A DNA stretch of 64,000 nt from Corbicula japonica (GCA_038501625.1 JAZAYU010000261.1:248001-312000); one strand, 5' to 3'. Shown: positions 51,501-61,045, counted from the stretch's first letter. The notes: a model not told the origin generated them from the sequence alone. Numbers and translations are program-made.

Positions 51501-52195
51501 TATGCTGTTTTGAATTTGTTTGCTTAACCTAAGAGAAACATATCGGGAAATTCGGTCAAGTGACAGTAAATATATTTCGTAGGAAAAACACAGCTAATTG
51601 TTGAATAGATAAAATGATGGAACTTTCAACGTCAAAACGTAACACACGTTACAATTAATGCGGTATTTCCCCGGCACAAGTGTTGTTTAAGTTATCTTAG
51701 TTTATTATAAGTATATTTTGCAACAAGTAATCACATATTGAGGTATTCGTGTCGTTTCAAAGGTCAGAGTCTTCAGTTTCCCATAAATCTATAAAAATGA
51801 CAAGCTGAAGATGTGAAACCTATAGCAATCGACAAAGCTTTTTTTTTATCTCTGAACGAGGTTGTAGGTTGACCAGCGCTTATAAATATGCAACAGAGGC
51901 GTAGCAGTTGAGCTTAGCACCTAGATGTGGACGATAGTTTTATTAATATCAGTTTCTGATCATTCATAATTTGGTTAATTTACTCTTTAAATGCTTATAT
52001 TGCTTTAAACTGCTTTACACATTAATTTTAGAAGTAAAGATTAAACATTTCAGAACGAAGTACGTTTTGTTACGAGCACATAGATAAATATTTTAATTCC
52101 AAACTGTAATTGCTTTCCCATTTTGAAATATCTAAGATTTTTTATCAGTTTAATTAATATTTTTCAGGTCTGTGGGCAACAGTCAGAGCGCTTAA
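31434..52195 (+). CDS. VWDE-like multidomain type I membrane protein, intact, 21 exons
   Basis: Exons: 31434-31506, 32215-32424, 33252-33425, 34631-34660, 35122-36148, 37179-37287, 37589-37657, 38855-39064, 39279-39443, 43924-44006, 45202-45265, 45926-46108, 46804-47024, 48115-48406, 48907-49059, 49421-49595, 49804-49991, 50356-50619, 50993-51101, 51313-51454, 52168-52195. All introns are GT-AG and the exons sum to 3969 bases, 1322 residues plus TAA, with no in-frame stop. Domains: signal peptide 1-24; D8C/uromodulin-like domain about 25-152; Ser/Thr-rich stalk about 163-490; intervening extracellular modules 505-689; VWD domain about 690-875; Cys-containing linker to 1021; EGF-like repeat about 1065-1095; RTRR furin-like site at 1175-1178; transmembrane helix about 1279-1302; 20-residue basic tail. 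This order resembles VWDE family proteins, which are extracellular. The start is the only ATG giving a signal peptide directly before a good donor. Ligand and function are unknown. The model was traced by eye, so a missed alternative exon is possible. Confidence 0.85.
31818..32026. mobile_element. MITE with 24-bp TIRs in intron 1 of the VWDE-like gene
   Basis: GTCCAACAATATTGACCTGG... (31818-31841) is repeated inverted at 32003-32026. Weaker inverted similarity (TTAATTTTCGTAAA) continues inward. The element is 209 bp and non-coding. Confidence 0.78.
32215..33425 (+). CDS. Exons 2-3, D8C / uromodulin-like N-terminal domain
   Basis: Exons 32215-32424 and 33252-33425 encode about 128 residues with the cysteine and Trp-Tyr pattern of the D8C domain seen in uromodulin, OIT3 and VWDE. 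The markers are a GWYSV motif, a TCGG Cys, a GIHP turn at the intron junction, then VCV...DDC...IRKCGDGIQYYL and a final AYC. The intron between them is phase 1. In the family this domain sits at the N-terminus of secreted or membrane glycoproteins. Confidence 0.78.
33995..34045 (+). repeat. Family A repeat, 5' fragment
   Basis: About 50 bases, GAAATACACATATCAGGAATGG and CACATCCTGCAGA, match the family A start. Located in intron 3 of the VWDE-like gene. Confidence 0.5.
34631..34660 (+). CDS. Exon 4, 30-base microexon
   Basis: A 30-base segment bounded by TTTCAG and GTAAGT adds NPVGLQQNGR and is phase 1 on both sides. Skipping it keeps the frame. It is supported only by strong splice sites and phase agreement, so it may be alternative or absent from some transcripts. 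Confidence 0.55.
34955..35010 (+). repeat. Family A repeat, 5' fragment
   Basis: GTGAAATACGCATATCAAGAATTG and ACATGCCGAAAACAGAC match the family A start with several changes. Located in intron 4. Confidence 0.45.
35122..36148 (+). CDS. Exon 5, Ser/Thr-rich mucin-like stalk
   Basis: This 1027-base exon encodes 343 residues, the largest in the gene. The first 290 or so are dominated by Ser, Thr, Pro and Val with recurrent SSTV, STS and TTS clusters and no cysteines, as expected of an O-glycosylated extended stalk. The last 50 residues (DLRFDQEVKRQLVNNIW, then YVSFVCTFANKSG) become a folded module that continues into exon 6. The donor at 36149 (TG before GTATGC) restores a Trp codon with exon 6. 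Confidence 0.75.
36200..36370. repeat. Alternating inverted units in intron 5
   Basis: Four units of roughly 45 bases alternate in orientation (-,+,-,+). They meet at two palindromic cores based on CGAAATATATTTCG (about 36225 and 36330) and share GAAGTTGCGTTTTTAATTTC. Either pair could fold into a stable hairpin in DNA or pre-mRNA. Confidence 0.7.
37179..39443 (+). CDS. Exons 6-9, extracellular modules before the VWD domain
   Basis: Exons 37179-37287, 37589-37657, 38855-39064 and 39279-39443 encode about 185 residues, mostly with phase 0 junctions. Visible features are a VNWLLNDS strand, an LKCEVYSS strand with Cys, a segment with TVPLGCRYN, AACKMG and TCDKAY cysteines, and an aromatic stretch (RWWNNYS) near the end. 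This is the region between stalk and VWD found in VWDE-type proteins; I cannot assign a named fold with confidence. Confidence 0.72.
37765..38015 (+). repeat. Family A repeat
   Basis: GAAATATGCATATAAGGAATGGCC, GAGAAAAGAGAGCATGG, AAACAATTAACGAAAGTGAG and AGGTTCTAGGGTGCCCCAA follow in the family order. It lies in intron 7 of the VWDE-like gene. Confidence 0.7.
39444..43923. other. Intron 9 of the VWDE-like gene, 4.5 kb
   Basis: Largest intron. It holds a diverged duplication of about 100 bp (TTTCCAGTGCAA at 40811 and 40920), a small hairpin GTCGGTCATCCTGATGACCGAC near 39974, and the inverted repeat at 42673-43068. The last 200 bases before exon 10 match 960-1165 upstream of the pseudogene, so the gene duplication reached at least this far. 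Confidence 0.5.
42673..43068 (+). repeat. Dispersed repeat, inverted copy at 63606-63983
   Basis: About 390 bp are shared with the reverse complement of 63606-63983, from ACGTCTACTAGAGACATG to GCTTTTTGGAAAGCTAAAAC, with roughly 5-10 per cent visible differences. It contains an ATGGAAATAAACTTGAAACTTG motif typical of retroposon tails, but no coding domain. Confidence 0.75.
43924..47024 (+). CDS. Exons 10-13, von Willebrand factor type D domain
   Basis: Exons 43924-44006, 45202-45265, 45926-46108 and 46804-47024 encode residues about 690-873. The domain opens with the canonical CYSHVDPHMKTADG, corresponding to the C-x-x-x-x-DPH-x-x-T-x-DG signature. It carries several Cys pairs (CNRNYALCTCG, NLCNKV, LSCADGG) and reaches MAPKDLGRTEGLCGYMDG, the GLCG element. 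VWD domains mediate protein-protein contacts and multimerisation. Compared with the upstream copy, DPH is intact and the Trp codon at the position of the upstream stop is TGG. Confidence 0.82.
47313..47435 (-). repeat. Family A repeat, degraded
   Basis: The reverse complement gives CAGGAATGGCCACATCCAGC, AGACACAGCC and a GA-rich stretch, matching the family start. It lies in intron 13 and ends at a C-run (about 47437-47460). Confidence 0.55.
48115..49059 (+). CDS. Exons 14-15, Cys-containing linker
   Basis: Exon 48115-48406 encodes 97 residues starting LTNEENLF, with a YCICEHN Cys pair, CSPSQYLDCH, and then a basic DRKRSV segment followed by a charged helix-like stretch. Exon 48907-49059 adds 51 residues with two Cys and an NVTEQC sequon. 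The same pair exists in the upstream copy with equal lengths. In the family this region follows the VWD domain; no independent domain is recognised. A GT/GA microsatellite lies in the intron between the two exons. Confidence 0.75.
48469..48575. repeat. (GT)n(GA)n microsatellite
   Basis: A short GT run passes into a long, slightly interrupted GA run in intron 14 of the VWDE-like gene. Confidence 0.95.
49421..49991 (+). CDS. Exons 16-17, EGF-like repeat and following strand module
   Basis: The EGF-like repeat runs from CPGNCSERGEC in exon 49421-49595 to CKCERYFHGSDC in exon 49804-49991. Its six cysteines have the usual spacing and it is split by a phase 1 intron. After it come VVITDMEGGGLCNLTDGDGC and a hydrophobic strand with an NFTC sequon. 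The pattern CxCxxxxxGxxC is the EGF C-terminal half. Confidence 0.8.
50356..52195 (+). CDS. Exons 18-21, membrane-proximal module, transmembrane helix and tail
   Basis: Exon 50356-50619 contains LCCVPDERTRRSVNK; R-T-R-R fits the furin consensus R-X-K/R-R and would allow shedding or two-chain processing. Exon 50993-51101 is Cys-rich (YCLIDGVC, SCLICDS). Exon 51313-51454 has a 24-residue hydrophobic helix ending LLLAIW, then basic HSKVKPRHRKKR. Exon 52168-52195 adds SVGNSQSA and TAA at 52193-52195. A variant polyadenylation signal ATTAAA lies at 52305-52310. The short tail shows no obvious signalling motif. Confidence 0.78.
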
Positions 52196-52430
52196 ACTCT
52201 CCCAGATGTCCTAAAGACGAATAGTGCATGTTGTATTAACGCTAAACAGATACTGTTTATAAACTTATAAACTTTTTGTGAATTCTGCCTTCTTCTGTAG
52301 AATTATTAAATAAGGTAACAACTTGTGCAAAACAAACCTTCGAGAATTTTCATCCATGAAAAACTGTCGTCTGGTAATGGCTGCGCATACATTCGTGCTA
52401 CGAGCCGTTTTAGCCTGTGCCCAAGGTTAT

Positions 52431-52561
52431 AAAACTGAGCATGGAAACCAGTCTTAAATCTCAAGCATCTGATTGGCTAAAATGGCGACCAGTCGCCATT
52501 TCAGCCAATCACATCCATGAGATTTGAAACTGTTTTACAATCTCAGTTGTATAACCTTCAG
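52431..52561. repeat. Perfect-centre palindrome (cruciform-type MITE)
   Basis: The arms are about 60-70 bases and meet at a two-base centre (52490-52491) within GGCGAC-CA-GTCGCC. Outer parts share CAAGGTTAT...AACTGAG with mismatches. It begins about 235 bases after the VWDE-like stop codon. Confidence 0.8.
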
Positions 52562-55500
52562 CTCTTAAGTTAGGCAAAAGGTTGATATGAACTAGACAGT
52601 TTGTTTCAAGCATATAAGTAACCACTCTGATGTTTAAGAACACAGCCAAGTTTACTGAACTGAATTTGTTATTATGGGTTGCATATAATAGTTATTAAAT
52701 GCCAATATTTTGAAGAAACCACCACAAACATTTTAAAAGAAGTTATTTTAATTGTTTATTGAGAGAAAATTCAATTTTGGGTGTCCTTTCGCACTACATC
52801 AGGTACGGTATAGCCTGTAGACAGTTGGGCTAATTGTCATATCCGATTACTTCCTAGTTGTTGGATGCTTATGATTGGCGGTTTACAGTTGGTTCGTTAA
52901 CAATTGTTGAATGAGTGTAATATTGACCTTCCATATGTTTATTTAATACGCATTTTATGAATACAATATTACTTAATAATACATTGTGAACTATGACACA
53001 TTGTGTTTTTAGCGAATTTCAGGAGAAGCAAAAGAAACTGCATCACCTGCAATTTAATTAGTTCACAATGTTATTGATTGATACTGTTTATTGACTTTAA
53101 AATTATTGCTTATTATTCTATGGAGGAAACACTTTTTTTACCGTTTACTGGAATGTTTTTTAAGTAGAGCTTTGTTTATTAATTATAGCTGTCAATATTT
53201 TGAAAACAAATGATATAAAACAGTTCGTTGCAGCTTACAAGAAGAATGGGAAATAATTCTATGTTACACAAGTGTGATGCTTTTACTATTTATTTCAAAA
53301 AATAAAATGTTTTCATATAGCCTTACTATTAGCATTCCTTAAACATAGTCTCATATTCGATAATTGACAGTATTAAATTGATCCTCTTCTCAGCAGGTTT
53401 TATGTCTTATATCCAATATGCTACCATTGTAGATGAAGATCAGTTTGCACGTCAGTGCTGTCTGATCTAGATCTACACTGGTCGATTTTTGGTCAGAAAC
53501 ACCTAAACCTAATGAATTTAAAAGCGACATGGCTACACAGATTTATGCTCTGATATGGATGTACACTAGTCGAACATGCTTTTTTACCCTACCCGATCCA
53601 TTAAACCTGAATGTTTAGATTAAGCAAGGTATAACTACAAATTTCGAGTTCACTTAGATTTTGGCTTGCAACTTAAAACTTCAAACAGGATGCGCGGCGA
53701 CTTATATTTTCGTTGAGATGTAGCGCGGAAATTTTAATTGACAGAGCGTTGTTCATTGTTAATCGCGCCTTCAGGTTGCTTATTGTTTCAACATCCGAAC
53801 GGGGAATGAACAAACAGCAACAAAAAATTGACTGACAGCAAAACCTAATTTGGAAGTAAGTTCAGCGTCTTTTGATTGGAGCGGCAGTTCTAACAGTCGT
53901 CTCATGACAAAAAAAAAACATTACCGGCTTCTTGTGAAGTGCTGCAGTGCAACAGGTGTTTAAGGAGGTTGCTCGCTGGGTCAAAATCTAATTGAAATAG
54001 AAATTTGTAGTAAGTGTGGCTCTGCAGGTCGGTAGTAGATATAAAACGGATCATGACCTACATCAACATAAAAAATGCTGTACTTGTAGTTGTGACCCAG
54101 CTGATTGCTCAGTATGTGAAACATCAGGACCCTTATACTTGAAACGTTAATAAATGAGTGAAATAAACAGTGCCATAATTTTGTTACAGCTTGAAGCAGC
54201 TATCTAAAGACTCTATCCTTTCGTTGAATTAGACTACGAATATAATTCATCTAGCTCGTTCAAACACATGTATAAGCAATGTGTTAAAACAGTTTTAAAT
54301 GAAACTTCTTTGAGCGAATGTCATGCATTTTACAAATCTTTGAACAATTTAAATTGTGGGTTGTGATCAAATTATGACTCAGATAAATATCTAATTATTA
54401 TTTAAATGGGTTAATTCAGTACAGATTGTCGTTATATTTTAAGTTGAATACACATCTCACAGTCTGTAAAGAGGTAGAGCGGCGAACGGAAAAATACTGT
54501 ACTTTTGCAAAAGTGTTTTGAATGTCAAAATAATTGATTTTAGTTATTAAGGCATTTGTAAAATCTACTACTTCCTCTTTTACTAAAGAAGATCACCGGT
54601 TATAAAAAATGAAGCTTAAATTGAAAGAAAGTCTTTACAATGATCGCTTTTCACCTGCATTTTATTCATAGATCATGTATTTAGGAAAATGTATGCTTTA
54701 TTATGACCAGACGTAGAATATTCTCGTATCCCATGTGAGTTCAACATGTCGTTATAGAAGAAATTTAAATGAAAACAAACCACTTTTGTCTTGAAAACTT
54801 TTTAAAACGCTAATGAATAGAGTTTAGGACAATTTTATATCTAACAGATCGAATACGAAAAACTTGCTTTCTGTTTTAAAAAGCGGAAATTTCACGTATA
54901 AGTAATAAGACATACCAAGAAAAACTCCTTATAAAGGCAATCGAGAAACAATACGACAAGGAAATAACAAGCACCTACTTCGAATATGAACAAAATAAAC
55001 AGAAATTCACTACAAATAAAACGAGTTCACCAGAATGAGAGCTATTTGCCACTTTTAATTAAACAACTAAGTGTTATTCCTGCAGCTTGTTTCAACAATA
55101 AATAGTTACAAGTTGCAATGTTTAATAAATTCTAAGATATTAACAACATCAAATTTTGTTAATACCCATGAACAATAAAAATAAAGTGACAAATCAGTCG
55201 GGAAAGTTAAGAGAATTCGAAGTATGTGTAATAATCACATGTGGTAAACCACCGAATATCAAAATATTTCAGGCTCCGTTAAATTGAGCATGTTCATAGG
55301 CAGTAATGGAAATGCATAGAACTGTCCATGCCTATTAGCCACGGGTGGAGCGCAACTATAAAAAAAGTTAGTACCGTGCCAACGGCCTTCAAAGATAGTA
55401 ATTTTAACAATAATGATTAATGCCTGAAAACCGTCAGTAACTTAATTTCAAAGAATTACGCTAGGGTCTTAATAGACAAGAGTATGTTTTAATCTACAAA

Positions 55501-56004
55501 ACAAATTAGAATATTTGATAGTTTAAATAAACTGCATGATTCTGTCATCTCCGAAACCAGTTGCATGAAATATAATTAAATAAAAGTTGCCTATCATAAT
55601 CTTAAAAAGGGAAGAACCGTGATGGGAATTTTTCAAGGTTGATTATCGAAGTAAGTTAATAGGACATAACTTCGTTGAGACTTCCTGGTTTTATTTGTAA
55701 AATTACATTTATGATAACCGTCCTTATATTGAATTTTTATAAACTGAAGTACATGTGACAGACAAATACAAAGAGGAAGTGTGCTAAATAAACAACGTGA
55801 ATACGATAAATGATATATATATGATACTTTAAACGATCTGTTTCAACAAAGCGTGTTATTGATAGCGAAGGTATAAACAAATCATAGCGCAAACTTATTT
55901 TTTAAAATACATTATACTAGCATATAAATAGTATCTTAACCATATGACAATTCCTACCAGCAAAAACACCCAGCAGATGCTATCTAACTATACATTTTAT
56001 CACA

Positions 56005-56110
56005 AAAATTGAGATATGCATATCAGGAATGGCCAAACCAGAATATCAGCCCACGCGGCCATAAACCATAAGTTTATTTGAGAATCAATTTCATAATAGA
56101 CACCACAAAC
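56005..56110 (+). repeat. Family A repeat, degraded
   Basis: GAGATATGCATATCAGGAATGG followed by traces of the GCCAAAC and CACCACAAAC blocks. Internal parts are lost. Confidence 0.5.
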
Positions 56111-56570
56111 GATAAACAGAAGAGTGACAGGCAGCATGAGAAACATTTCTTTGTCTGTTTGTACAGGGGGCACTAACATTGCAAATGGCTAAAACTGGCT
56201 AAAGTATTAAAATGAATTTTAGTGAAAATACTCATTTCCAGCTAGGTTTTAGTGAAGAAATGTATTTATCTAAGGATGAACTAATGTTTGCAAGCTCAGT
56301 TTGGTCTTATGCGTAGTCTAATTTCCAAGCACATACTTAAACAAAATCATTTGCATGAGAACTTGAAATTCATGAACTATATACCAAAACAACTAATACA
56401 TGAAATAAGCTGGTGTACAATCATTAGTGCTTATTCGTCAAAGTAATGTTAGGGGTTTCAATTAACTTTCCTTCTCTTTATCGTTAAAACAAAGAAACAA
56501 CAAGACGTTTCAGGAAGTAGGAAAACAAAAAGGGTGTTTTAAATATAAACAAGTAAAGGTAGTTAAAACG

Positions 56571-57627
56571 ACAGAGAAATGATCAGTTAAAAACAAGATG
56601 ACAAGAAAATAATCAACTAAAATCAACATGGCAAAAAAATCAACTAACAAAAACATGACAATGAAATAATCAACTAACAATCAACGTGACACTAAAATAA
56701 TAAAATTAACAAACAATATTTCAATGAAAAAATCAACTACAAATAACATGACATTGCAATAAGCAACTAAGAGACAACATGACAATGAAACAATCAACTT
56801 ACAAATAACATGACAATGAAATAATAAACTTACAAATAACATGACATTGCAATAAGCAAAACTAAGAGACAACATGACAATGAAACAATCAATTTACAAA
56901 TAACATGACAATGAAATAATAAACTTACAAATAACATGACATTGCAATAAGCAACTAAGAGACAACATGACAGTGAAATAATCAACTTACAAATAACATG
57001 ACATTGCAATAAGCAACTAACAGACAACATGACAATGAAATAATCAACTTACAAATAACATGGCATTGCAGTAAGCAACTAACAGACAACATGACAATGA
57101 AATAATCAACTTACAAATAACATGACATTGCAATAAGCAACTAAGAGACAACATGACAATGAAATAATCAACTTACAAATAGCATGACAATAAAACATTC
57201 AACTTGCAAATAACATGACAATGAAACAATCAACCAACAAATAACATGACAATAAAACAATCAACCTACAAATAACATGACAATTAAGCAATCAACTTAC
57301 AAATAACATGACAATTCAACAATCAACTTACAAATAACATGACAATAAAACAATCAACCTACAAATAGCATGACAATTAAACAATCAACTTACAAATAAC
57401 ATGACGATAAAACAATCAACCTACAAATAACATGACAATGAAATAATCAACTTACAAATAACATGACAATAAAACAATCAACCTACAAATAACATGATAA
57501 TTCAACAATCAACTTACAAATAACATGACAATAAAACAATCAACCTACAAACAACATGACAATTAAACAATCAACTTACAAATAACATGACAATAAAACA
57601 ATCAACCTACAAATAACATGACAATAC
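56571..57627. repeat. 31-bp minisatellite, about 34 units
   Basis: The unit is close to ATAACATGACAATGAAATAATCAACTTACAA, with two alternating subtypes (GACAATGAAATAATCAACTTAC and GACATTGCAATAAGCAACTAAGAG) that give a higher-order period near 62 bp in the first half. It lies about 445 bp beyond the stop codon of the Toll-like receptor, on its 3' side. Confidence 0.93.
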
Positions 57628-58071
57628 TTTGTTAATAACTTTAAACATATAAGCAAACTCTCTACCAAAGAATTAATATTTTGTCATTCAGGAGTGGTTG
57701 TGTTTCTTCTGGCTCGTAACTATCACGTTTACATTTTCATTTTACAATTAATATTTGAAAGGTACAATAAACAGTAAAGATACAGGCATAACTTAGTCGT
57801 ATAATTATCCTTTTATTTGAAATTTAACATAATTTCTAGACCATAAACGCCTTGCTATAATTCCAGTTGGGATATGGCACTATTCTATTTTCAATTTTTG
57901 ATGTTCTGTATAATCAACTTGTAAAATGGATTGTCGATGTTTGCACTAATTCACAGACAAGATGAGAAGTATGACCTTCGCAACATCCTTATTGACTTTT
58001 CACCACACACAAAATAAGCGAAGTATTACATGATTTTATTTTATTTTATTGTATTTTATTTGTGAGAGTTT

Positions 58072-60327
58072 TTAGGACTTGACCAGCTCAATAATTGACG
58101 TACATATGTTTTCCCAGGTTGACTTTAGGGTGTATTCACCATCCTCGTAGTGCCAGTGGACTCTTGTTCTCTTGTTATAAATGTCCTTCATAAGTGATGG
58201 CATTAATTCAATGTTTACTTGGCCTTTTATCATTAAGACCAAAGGCTTTTCTAACATGAAGGCTTGGTCGAATTCGTTGCGACAATGCACACTTTGAATG
58301 AAGTTATCGGACAAAACGGCAACAATAACAGATGCCCTTCTCATTAGGCAAGATATTTCGTCGGGCAATGATCGACCAAGTCGGAAATATCTGTCTCCTT
58401 CAGCAACCAGTTCTCTTTCCACGCCGACTGCACGTTGAAGTGCTACGTTTAAAGGCCGAGAAACATAATCTTGAACAAATTCTTCGTCCGTGCTACTGTA
58501 TGCCAGATACACAGCAAATTCATGTCCCCCATTACCTTCTTGTAGCAACCAAATATTATTTTCCATTTTGTTTCTGTATTTTTTCTTTTTTATGTAGCGT
58601 CGGACTATTAGAGCAATAGTTACGACAACTACGATCATTGTTACTGAAGCAACGCAGGCAATAGTGATAAACGTTGGAGCATCACAAATGGCTATAATGT
58701 CCCTTTCAGTTTTCTCGTTGATCGGAACCAGTTCATCGTTTGAGTTCAAACATTTATTGCTCGAATGGTTCAATATTGATCCTTTAGACTTTATCAACCA
58801 TCTTATAAACTCTAACGCATCACACGTGGAACAGATTACGTTATTTTCACTGACGTCTATCCTGCTCAGTGGATTCAAATTTAATAGACCGCTTAACCTA
58901 TTCAACGACATGTAATTCAGTACCTTAATTTCATTACCTTTTAAAACTAGAAGCTTTAAATTAATTAAATTTGCTGTATTGAAAGAAATATCACACAGCT
59001 TGTTGTTAGATAAATCTAGAACTTGAAGGGCGTTGTTGGAAGCGAACAGTTTCTCTGGTAAAGTTTTAAACATATTTTCTGCTAAGTTGATGTATTCGAG
59101 TTTTTTCAAATCACTAAACATTTTCTCAAAAAGATGTTTGTTCTTCTCTATCATTTTGTACAATTTGTTTTTTGACAAATCGATATTTTTAAGGTCTTTG
59201 AAAGTAAACCAAAGTTTTGGATGTATGTACTCACTTCCGCAGTCTGAAATAACTAAAGTCTCTATTGTTAACTCCGGTGCAATGATTGTTACATTAAGCT
59301 TGACTATATGAATTCCTCCTATGCGCAATTCCTTCAAATGCCACCATGATGCTCTTGAAACCAAAAGAAAGGAATTCTCGACTGTAAAACTGGAATGCGC
59401 AGAATAAATGCCAAATATGTTGACATATTCTAAACTGTTAAATAATTTTTGAGTCCCAGTGTCAAGGGACACAAAAGCTATAGATTTTCCTAAAATTATA
59501 TTTTTGTTACCAGGATCAAAAAGCGAGGTTCCAAATGTAACGTAGCTGAGGTCAATCTCCTTCAAAGCACATTGATCAGATGATAAATATTCATTACTAT
59601 TATAGTCACACTTATTTATCCTGCTCTGAGAAAGGTTGAGAAATTTCAAACTGCCACAATGTAACAACAACGATGTCCCATTTATATTGTTGATTTGTGT
59701 CGCAATTATCACAAGTTCTTGAATTTTCTTTGCATGCATTACTTTGATAAACTGGTCTTCAAGTTCGATTCCGTTACGGATGCTGTTCATCATGGAAAGA
59801 TTAAGCGTTTGAAGGTTTGGAAGAACAGTTGGCGCTTGGATACCCACAATAACATCCTGTATGTACGTCCGGACGCATCTGCTTAGATCCAGTAAGATCA
59901 ACTTGTTAAGTGAAGAAAATGTGTTCGATGCAAATGTTACCTGACTGTTTGAGTGAATGTGCAGTTGTTCAAGGCTTGTTAAACCATGGAAACAGTCCGA
60001 ATCAAATACTACTCCGGACCAAAATTCAAAATCCTGAAAAATTTCGAGAGTTAAAACATGTCCCCAGTTGGTTGATTTAAAAGTGCCGTTTGTGAAAGGT
60101 TGTCCTCGATTAACATTTGTTAAAGTCACGTGTTTGATACCGGTCGGTACAAATTCTGGAATCTCATCATAGCACTGCATGTTTTCTCTCTGCTGAGCAC
60201 ACCCGCTCGACCGATTTGAATATTTTATAAAATCTTCATCTACTATAGAAATGCCCTGCGAATTATACGATTTTATCAGCGCTAACGCGAGCAACAAGCA
60301 ACTCCAAAACGATTCTATTTTAAACAT
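58072..60327 (-). CDS. Toll-like receptor, single cysteine cluster type, intronless
   Basis: One uninterrupted reading frame of 751 residues. A signal peptide (1-24, core SCLLLALALI) is followed by an N-terminal Cys pair (43, 52) and leucine-rich repeats from about 90 to 490, clearest at LKNIDLSKNKL, LEYINLAENMF and LQVLDLSNNKL. A single LRRCT follows (C499, C502, C526, C548), then a transmembrane helix at about 552-575, basic stop-transfer RRYIKKKKYR, and a cytoplasmic TIR domain at about 602-748. TIR box 1 is FAVYLAYSSTDEEF and the BB loop is EGDRYFRLGRSLPDEI. One LRRCT next to the membrane places it in the vertebrate-like single cysteine cluster class. TLRs sense microbial or endogenous ligands and recruit MyD88-type adaptors through TIR. 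Leu650 replaces the usual BB-loop proline. Intronless TLRs are common in bivalves. Several AATAAA-like signals (TTTATT on +) lie at 58035-58060. Neighbours are a family A repeat upstream and a minisatellite downstream. Confidence 0.93.
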   Translation of the reverse strand: MFKIESFWSCLLLALALIKSYNSQGISIVDEDFIKYSNRSSGCAQQRENMQCYDEIPEFVPTGIKHVTLTNVNRGQPFTNGTFKSTNWGHVLTLEIFQDFEFWSGVVFDSDCFHGLTSLEQLHIHSNSQVTFASNTFSSLNKLILLDLSRCVRTYIQDVIVGIQAPTVLPNLQTLNLSMMNSIRNGIELEDQFIKVMHAKKIQELVIIATQINNINGTSLLLHCGSLKFLNLSQSRINKCDYNSNEYLSSDQCALKEIDLSYVTFGTSLFDPGNKNIILGKSIAFVSLDTGTQKLFNSLEYVNIFGIYSAHSSFTVENSFLLVSRASWWHLKELRIGGIHIVKLNVTIIAPELTIETLVISDCGSEYIHPKLWFTFKDLKNIDLSKNKLYKMIEKNKHLFEKMFSDLKKLEYINLAENMFKTLPEKLFASNNALQVLDLSNNKLCDISFNTANLINLKLLVLKGNEIKVLNYMSLNRLSGLLNLNPLSRIDVSENNVICSTCDALEFIRWLIKSKGSILNHSSNKCLNSNDELVPINEKTERDIIAICDAPTFITIACVASVTMIVVVVTIALIVRRYIKKKKYRNKMENNIWLLQEGNGGHEFAVYLAYSSTDEEFVQDYVSRPLNVALQRAVGVERELVAEGDRYFRLGRSLPDEISCLMRRASVIVAVLSDNFIQSVHCRNEFDQAFMLEKPLVLMIKGQVNIELMPSLMKDIYNKRTRVHWHYEDGEYTLKSTWENICTSIIELVKS

Positions 60328-60524
60328 ATTTATGTATTTTGAATAAAAACTACATTATCAACCTTCCCACTATTCAAAACGCAATACAAGATTTTTAAAC
60401 TCGATACATCAAAACTGTTCGCTCTGATTGCTTTTATGTAAAGAGTAATTCACCGTGTCCACGCGTTACCTTGCTAAATAGTAAAGTCGCAGATCTCAGA
60501 AAATCATTGTTTTCGCATACTTAC

Positions 60525-61045
60525 AAAAACGTAATATATACATATACGGAATCGCCACACTCATAAAACACAGCCTGCCAACGCAGCGAAAAAGAAGAGA
60601 GGAAGAGAGAGAAAGCATGTTTGTTATAAGTATGTCAACTCAAATAGGACTCCATAAACAACTAACGAAAAAGAGAACCTTTGAGGATACCGCATTGGAA
60701 CGGTCAGTGGCAAAACAAATAGCCACCGGGGGTCTAAACCAGGTTCTTGGGTGCACCAACCTCACACTTGCCCCAACAGGTTCTCGTATCACAAAACAAG
60801 TACAAGTTGTCTTGGTGAAATAACTCCAACCCACCCATCGGCTCAACAATGTTGCATGCAAAAGCACACCAACATATACAAGATAAGAAGCTAATAGCAT
60901 TGCAAAGCAAAAGGGCGGATACTCAATGATCTTACCGAGACCAGAGCACCTGGAATAAAATCAGCAAGAATACGATGACAGGTATAAAAGAAACAAATCG
61001 AGCTTCTAGGTTCTTTTAAGAAAAGATTTCCCCACAAACCTTCAT
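60525..61045 (+). repeat. Family A repeat, longest copy
   Basis: About 520 bp from TATATACATATACGGAATCGCC to CTTCTAGGTTCTTTTAAG, including the distal 200 bases otherwise seen only at 14545-14760. It starts about 200 bp upstream of the Toll-like receptor start codon. Confidence 0.75.

Larger units (their letters stand above)
52196..56570. other. Intergenic between VWDE-like gene and minisatellite
   Basis: 4.4 kb with the palindrome at 52431-52561 and a family A fragment near 56005-56110. No gene is recognised in the rest. Confidence 0.45.

Noticed and set aside
56681..57030. Repeated hydrophobic open frames on the minus strand
   Set aside because: They are translations of the 31-bp minisatellite and repeat with its period.
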